Of a stretch of DNA of 64,000 nt, positions 57,601 through 64,000 are shown piece by piece; the first letter of the stretch is position 1; every line of letters starts with the position of its first letter. The notes beneath the pieces are model-generated. The model was not told where the DNA came from and did no database searches. It was given only the letters and a program-made list of their open reading frames with translations. The stretch lies in assembly GCF_019399895.1 (NCBI RefSeq), contig NC_091873.1, positions 2,736,001 to 2,800,000 on the forward strand, written 5' to 3'. This stretch comes from Cardiocondyla obscurior (taxonomy: Eukaryota > Arthropoda > Insecta > Hymenoptera > Formicidae). A program made the translations under genes and the position numbers.

Positions 57601-59730
57601 AAGCTTGATATCCATAGCACGTAAAAATAAATGCGCGCGATTTTAAAACGTGTTAACTTTAAGGGCAGAATATTAATGTTCAAAATAGTGACGTTTGCCG
57701 GCGGGCGACTGAAAGTCCTGGTGTACTCCGTGCAGCATAAACAGCCGGTCGTTTTAAAACTTTAAAATAAACAACTCGAAAATAAATTCAGGGTTTGCGA
57801 ATCGGCTGCTCGAACGCTTCAGGACTTCGGCGATTGTATTAGAAATCTTTTATCGCGTCTAACTTATATATGGAGTTCGAAGACGGCGGGAAAAATTATC
57901 GACGGGAGCGACCGCGATAAATCCGGATTTGGAAAATTCAGATTTACAGAGTCGCGGACGGGAGATGTAAAAAGCCGCAGGAGTGTTCCATAAATTCGAG
58001 AGAGAAAGAACGAGAGAGAAAAAAAAAAAAAGAAAAGAGAACAATGTGCACGGGGGTGGCGGCCTCGTCGAAACTTCGGCCAAGTTTGTTTCTCACGATT
58101 AAGGCTCACTACCTCTTACGCCGGGCGCGTTTCTGTATCTCGCTTCCGGTATCTCTCAGCGAGAGACTATCGCGTTCCCGGAGAGGATCTCGATAGCGCC
58201 CGCTCGGTTTGGCCGAATGAAATTTTAATTTTTGATAAGGCACCCGCGCCAGTTCTCCCGGTCTTTCCCTCCGCCTTTCTTCTCTTCCGCGCGATCCGAG
58301 CAACCTGCGTTGGTTGGTTTCGAGATATTAAATATCGCCGGGAACACGGTGCAGCGGCGTGGAGAAATTTCGCAAAACGGCCGCACGGACAGCCCCTGTG
58401 AATCTTTTAAGGCAACGCGGAGGTCGAGCTGCATACTTATGCTGAAAGAGACCAGTTTTCGTAAAGTACGTTACGCTCAGTTATATCGAAAACTCTTCAG
58501 CTAATTTCGGCTCGGGCTCGCGTGTTCTTTTCCGCGCTGCTACGACTGTAACTGAGGCGCTTTGATTGCGAGAAACGACGTGAAAGTTATTCTTAACATA
58601 AAGTTTAAACGGTCTGCGTAAAGGCAGATGCGTTTCTTCTATACGTTCAATTCCCGTACGCGCTGCACACGGGCAGTTACCTTTAATAAGTTTGAACCAG
58701 CCTTACAATTATTCTGGGAGTCGCTACGTGACGATAAACAAGCTATTCGGGGTAATTAATCACTTTTAAGTTAAACCACCTACGAATTCTAATCAGCTAC
58801 GAGGCATCGGGCAGTAAGTTGACAATATGGTCGGGGTTCCGCTTGTCACAAAACGTGAAGGATGGCGAAGGGTGGCTCGTGACAATAATGCGAAGGTGAG
58901 CAAATGAAGAGAAGAAGGAGAGACAGGGGGAGACCATGGGTAGGACAAGGAGGAGCCGTGAGGAACCAGAAGTGGGTATTCCACGACATGTGGGTGCACT
59001 CGTACATACAATCAACGAACGAAAGCAAAATATATGACGCATGGTGACGAAGAGGGATGGAAGAATACCACGGCGAAAGGCTTCTCGTTGCGAGGAGGTA
59101 AGCCGAGGGGGAGGGTGAAAGGAGCAGTGCGTTACGCCATGTGTGAAATTACAATCACCCATCCCTTATGCTCTCGCTTCGAGTCGACTTCGTTCCCGCG
59201 CGCACGTTCGTTTCACGCACGCATTAAGTATTCGGAGCGTTTCGGAACTCGTGCAACCATCGGGCTCTTAATGGCTAATTAATCACGCGTCCCGGCATCC
59301 TAATCATTTTTTTTATCTTATTAAAACACCCCAATTACAAACTACGAAAAGAAAATCATGTGACTTTCATCAATGTGTTTTCGTAGATTTCATATTTGAC
59401 GTTTAATATTCAACAGTTTTAGTATACAAGATTAATTCATATGTAATTATATAAATATATTCAGCCACGAAAAGCATACTCAGCTCGTTAAGTCTCGCTC
59501 GTGCATCTGATGCATCTCACGAGTGGCGGCGAAAAGGCGTGTATCGCGAAGGTTTGGCGCACTAACTTCTCTTTGAAGTCTTTGGTAAACTTTGACGTGT
59601 AAACTTGTCGCGACAACCCTCTCGCTGTGGTCGCTTATGCGGCGGCTCGGAAGTATGTGTATACCTATTTAACGAACGAATGCCGCACGCGAACATTCCA
59701 AGCAAATCTTTAATTTTTTTTTTTTTTTTA

Positions 59731-60127
59731 ACAATAAGAGTTTATTTCAAACAGAGGTTTGAATGATAATGTATAAAAATATATGAAGCTTTCGCGAATT
59801 AAGGCTCTGTATTTTACAAAATATCACGTCTCTTTATTGTTACGCAACGTGAGATAAAAATTGAAATTTAGATTTTAATGTTGCGCTATTATTGACTACG
59901 TTTAGCAAAAATGCTACTTTGTAACCGTTGATCCGTTGATCAAACTAAGAAATTTACGCAGCCGCCTTTCACGCCTATTATTAATTCGACGCTCTAGCGC
60001 ACATGGCTGTAACGATTAATTTTTTTTTCTACGGGATAGCATTGTAGACAATAAAATTATTTTCTTGTAACTACTAAAAGCGACTGCATTATCACTCAAA
60101 CCTCTGTTGAAAATAAACCCTTATTAT
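59731..60127. mobile_element. MITE-like element with 41-bp terminal inverted repeats
   Basis: 59731-59771 and the reverse complement of 60087-60127 match over about 41 bases with few mismatches (core AACAGAGGTTTGA, ending TGATAATG). TA dinucleotides flank both ends, consistent with a TA target duplication of the Tc1/mariner kind. The 315-bp interior has no coding capacity, so the element would depend on a transposase made elsewhere. Confidence 0.7.
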
Positions 60128-60424
60128 ATATATAAAAAAAAAAAAAATACCCGCAACTTCTCGCTCAAATACGAAAAAAAATTTTCTGTAGCGAGGGTAC
60201 GTATTTACGAAAGAAGACAGACTGTCTCCCTGATTGGCGCGAATTATAAATGCGACGTGAGCATTAAAGCGGCAATTTTCCGGGCAATTTCATTTCGCGA
60301 GTGCGTAACGAAGTGCGCATTTTTCTGACAAAAGGCGATGAAGGATCGGAGCGACGAGAGCGGATTTCTGCGCGCGTGACATAAATGTTGCACGGTCCGA
60401 TTTCTACCGGGTGGCCGACTGATA

Positions 60425-60445
60425 TGTGTGTGTGTGTGTGTGTGT
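60425..60445 (+). repeat. TG microsatellite
   Basis: About ten TG units in a row inside AT-rich intergenic DNA. Confidence 0.85.
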
Positions 60446-62789
60446 ATGCTGTACCGTAGCTAAAAATCGTCAGCGCGCAAATAAGATTAATAAATATTAG
60501 AGAAAGAAAGAGAAATGAGCGAGAGAAACGCGTGCTCGGGATATGCGTGATTTAAAGAGGCATCTCGCCTCTGGGAGCCTCTTTTAATAAATAAACCGGC
60601 TAGGAAAATTACTTGGAGATTGTATCTTTTTTCACGGACCACCGGGTAATCGGTCTTCCCGGCTCGGTCCACTCGTCACGCGGAATAATTAATAAGCCCG
60701 AAACGGACAGGACCGACTGAACGAAACGATGAAAACGCCGACACGATGCGACGTGTATTTAAATGTTCAATCTGGCGAGATTCGTCTCAATAAATTTCCC
60801 AGCTCAATCGACTGGCTTTAATCTTTAAAACCCGTCCAACATGCTGAATGGGACGATAAAATGCAATTTCCATTGACAAATGTGTACACAGTTTATCCCG
60901 GGATTGAAACATGTTTCAACAAATTTCTTAATGCACGGTTTTACGTCCAACCGAAAGTTGGCAAGTCGCATGCTTTTTTTTACAAATGCTTATATTATAT
61001 TTATAAATTTTTATATATATTTGTACTAATATATATTTCTTTCAGGGAAATAATGCGGAATGCATCAAAAATTTTTAACCACACCGGTTGTACTTACAGA
61101 AAATATTAAAAGTATGTACAACCGACAGTCCGCAGTCTGTTTAAGTGGGACGGAAAATTTTTGTTGCATTGCACATTAAAAATTTACATTACATTATTTA
61201 TTCTATTTTAAAAAATTGGTGAGTGACGCATGAATTAGCTTTTTAAGCCAAACAAGAGAGAACTAATCAGCATGGGTTTTAAGAAGTATAGGAACACGAA
61301 AATTAATATTTAATATTGATCTTCTGTAATTGGAAGTTAAATATACGCGACACACGCAGCTAAAAAAAATAAAAAAAAATAAAAAATATAAGATTTGAGA
61401 TAAGAAATGCTACAAATTCGAAATGGGTTCTATTCGTATTGATTTTTGCGCGCTTGTCGTAGTAAAGCGTGACACGACCCAGCAATTCACTTTTGCAACC
61501 CTTCCTTCTGGCAAGTACGCAATTATACACGCGGTTCTTGTCACGCTTTCTAAAGCCATTGTCTATTACCGTTAACGAGCTTCCGATCACCCGGCGGAAC
61601 GTGTCGTTAATCCATCGTAAATTTTTAGATTTTTCAATCGTTTTGCTTCTTCCCTCCTTTAACGTTTAAATGTCATATGACTTGATCATTTCTCTTGTTT
61701 CTGTTTCAATATTTCCATTTCCAACGTGAATGTATTACAATAAATAATTTGTCGTTTTTTATGATTAAAAAAAGGTTGTTTTACGAAAAACGATTTTTTC
61801 CATAATTATTCATCGTCGTGCTGGAATATTTATGTTCTCGTTGAAGGCGTATTTTATTCAAAAGTTTTGCAAATAGACGTCTACTGAATTTATTATTTAG
61901 AAAAGCACGGAGAAAGCCGAGAACGGAGATTTGCTATAATTACTGAGCGCGAAAAGTGAAAATGCGTATACACATCGCAAGGTAGACAGCAATGAAGGGA
62001 TGCTAGGGCAACTTTCTAGACGCTGATTAATCCACAACTCTACGTAATTTATAGACCAGATTCGCAGCTTCAAAGGTTATGCAATGGTTACGCAACTTTC
62101 CGGGATGTATTTTCCTTTGATCTGGATTTTAGAAGTTTAACACGAATTCACTACTCGATTTTATAACGTGATACGTCAGCCAATTTAAAATTAAAGGTCT
62201 ATTGTGCAAAGGATCAATGAGCAAAAGAAAATAAATATTAAAAAAAAAGAAAGAACGACGAATTTTTTGCAAATTTAAAGCTGGATTTACAAGTTTCGAA
62301 CACGGGATTTATTACACAAATAAGTGGGAAGAAATCCCACGACATACGATACCACGGCTCTAACAAAAAAATCAAATTTCAGACCCTATGCAAAATAGTT
62401 TTTTTAATAGACACGTACGCAACAATTAACGCAATACGAATTGAAATACTTTGTTTGGTATTTGCCGCAAAATTTGGCCCAAAAGAATAACGTTTGAGGG
62501 TGCCACGTGCGTTTCGACGTTCCTGAAAGCTATTCGGTGGGGATTGAGGGTTGCTATTGCCTCCACCCAATGGTGCGCGTGCCCAAGAGAGAGAAAAAGA
62601 GAGGGATTCGCAGAGGGGTTGCAGGAACACGGTGGCGTCGTCGTTTGGTAGCGCCGCGACGCTCTCAACGCGAACTAGACGCTCTCTGTGCACCCTCAGG
62701 TTCTATGGTATTTCTAACCTAACCACCCTCGCGTACCACCCCGTTCGTGCTCGCGTGACGTGTGTGTTCCGTGGCGCGCTGCGTTATAC

Positions 62790-62850
62790 CGTTTCCCTTC
62801 TCATTCCCCGGCGCAGTACGCGCGTTATCCTTGTTCCGGAAGGTTCGTTG
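62790..62850 (+). promoter_or_regulatory. Core promoter of a downstream gene (initiator plus DPE)
   Basis: The sequence becomes CpG-rich from about 62440. A CAGT initiator core lies at 62814-62817. Taking its A (62815) as +1, GGTTCGT begins at exactly +28 (62842), matching the loose insect DPE pattern RGWYV at its proper spacing. No TATA box is seen. It precedes a clear first exon with a consensus donor. Confidence 0.5.
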
Positions 62851-62983
62851 CAACCAGGTGCAAAGCGAGAACGTCAGTGTGAGCCGAGAGGGTGCGAGGG
62901 ACCGAGAAAGAGAGACAGAGAGGGGAGAAGCCAGCTGGCTCCAGGCGGGAGTCCTCGAGGGTGGAAACGACTTGGATTTCGTT
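62815..62983 (+). other. 5' UTR first exon of an unidentified + strand gene
   Basis: A GC- and purine-rich segment without a useful ATG ends in the consensus donor TTTCGTT|GTAAGT at 62984. The AT content rises at once after the donor, as expected for an intron. The gene's coding exons lie beyond the window end, so the product cannot be named. The frame 62551-63003 that covers this region is not supported as coding. Confidence 0.55.
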
Positions 62984-64000
62984 GTAAGTATTTTCGTCGT
63001 TAAGTCATTAATTTCGCGAGTATTACTCCTCGAAGGAGAGCCGAGTCGCTCGGGAGTTTGTAGAACAACATTGTTATCGATGTCATCGATGGCATGACCT
63101 TGTGCATCCCCGCGGGAGATGGTACACGATCAGCCCCTTCGATTTCCAAGTATGCTGGCTATACGTACGACGTAATATTGAAACCTAACAGCGCAGAATG
63201 CCGTTTTATTTTTTTTTTTTTTTCTCTCTCATTTATTTCTGCGTGAGAAAATCGCGAGAAAACAGTTTTCAACTTTTCCGTAAAAGGTACTTAAATTAAT
63301 AAATAAGATGTATACACGTCAAGATTTATTAAATAAATATGTTTTTTAAAGGGTGAATTTTTTCTCAATTAAATATCAATTTTTTTTTTACCGACGTGAA
63401 ATTTGACGTTAATAACTTACTGCGTTGATTAGATTAGTTGATTGATTGTCTGTAATTGACACGTTTCCCTCGTTCGAATATTTTATAAACCTATCAAAAG
63501 CTGTCAGCTGTCTCTTGATAATTCAAATTCTTCGTTCGCGTTTTTAAAGCTGTCGATGCGAGCTTAAATCTTTTTCTAGCTATAGAGCGATAAGTGTGCT
63601 CCGGTTATTGCGAGAGGTAATTCTCGACTATTGTTCTCGCGCACCGCTGATAAGCACAGGCCCTTTTTCTTTTTCTACGTGATGAGAATTCGCGCCCAGC
63701 GACCTGCCAGCATTACGCTTTGACCTATAAAGGTCTGGCTTTTTACTTCTCTCTGTCGCATTTTCGAAACGATCGCATAAAAAGTTGTAACGCAGCCGAT
63801 ATTAAAAAACATGACGGATATAACAAAAGTATATTAGCCGAGGCTGAAGGCCAATGTTCCTGGTTATACGTAAAATATTTACTGATCTATAAAGTCTTGT
63901 CCCGGACTTTATACGTGTCCTGACTTTTGTTACATGAAAGGATAACGAAAATAAAAGCGGCGTCCTATGTTTTCAGCTTTTTATTTTTGGAATATTATTT
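62984..64000 (+). other. First intron of the downstream gene (partial)
   Basis: AT-rich DNA with a 16-T run near 63210-63226. No second exon was found before the window end. Confidence 0.5.

Larger units (their letters stand above)
59332..61245 (+). mobile_element. Possible longer copy of the dispersed repeat (shared ends 59332-59361 and 61172-61245)
   Basis: The two shared blocks of copy 1 recur here in the same order and orientation but 1.8 kb apart instead of about 110 bp. One reading is a longer element of which the copy at 53577 is an internally different short form. Another is two separate fragments. No transposase frame is visible between them, and a 397-bp inverted-repeat element is nested inside. 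Confidence 0.3.
52291..62814. other. Intergenic region with repeats
   Basis: No supported protein-coding gene. It holds the dispersed repeat family at 53577-53820, 59332-59361 and 61172-61245, an inverted-repeat element at 59731-60127, a TG microsatellite and a G-run motif, all listed separately. Open frames here, up to 159 codons at 55401-55880, show no domain and sit in purine-rich or CpG-rich DNA. Confidence 0.55.

Noticed and set aside
58797..59162. 121-codon minus frame rich in serine and leucine
   Set aside because: It is the complement of a purine-rich segment, and three overlapping minus frames are open there, which points to composition.
1..64000. tRNA, rRNA, known conserved microRNA, CRISPR array or transposase gene
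   Set aside because: No cloverleaf with TTCRANNC arm, rRNA core, familiar insect microRNA seed hairpin, direct-repeat array or transposase motif was recognised by eye on either strand. A tRNAscan, Rfam and RepeatMasker run would be decisive.

Overview
The window reads as nuclear DNA from an insect, most likely a hymenopteran and plausibly an ant. The evidence is AT-rich non-coding DNA with long poly-A/poly-T runs, many intact CpG dinucleotides, short GT-AG introns mixed with very long ones, and one multi-exon gene of clear insect type. No operon, rRNA, tRNA, CRISPR array or phage-like module was seen. Species assignment is an inference from composition and gene content only.

The one gene I can reconstruct with confidence is ensconsin (ens, the insect MAP7 family gene) on the + strand. 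Its coding exons run from 14106 to 50534. Seventeen exons (eighteen if the 54-nt candidate at 19463-19516 is counted) join in a continuous reading frame with canonical GT-AG sites, giving about 1197 aa without and 1215 aa with that exon. The N-terminal microtubule-binding coiled coil (38883-39648), a serine/proline/arginine-rich middle (41973-46605) and the C-terminal kinesin-1-binding MAP7 coiled coil (46709-47374) are all recognisable. Six exons are phase 1 at both ends (seven with the candidate), so much of the protein can be changed by exon skipping without a frame shift.

Layout: 1-7980, no gene supported. 7980-8980, a CpG-rich block that could be the ens promoter and 5' UTR. 8980-14021, no gene supported. 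14022-52290, the ens transcription unit; its early introns are very large (about 16.5 kb between coding exons 2 and 4). Inside them lie a candidate recursive-splice site or cassette exon at 19463 and, on the opposite strand at 16763-18190, a duplicated pair of candidate first exons that share a downstream exon. 52290-62800, intergenic, with a dispersed repeat family, a strong hairpin and a 397-bp inverted-repeat element. About 62815 onward, the first exon and first intron of a second + strand gene whose coding part lies outside the window.

The least explained items are the antisense duplicated first exons with a conserved palindrome, and the CAG|GTGAGT junction at 19462/19463, which can be read either as an exon start or as a zero-length recursive splice site. 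I found no sign of a new defence or mobile-element system.
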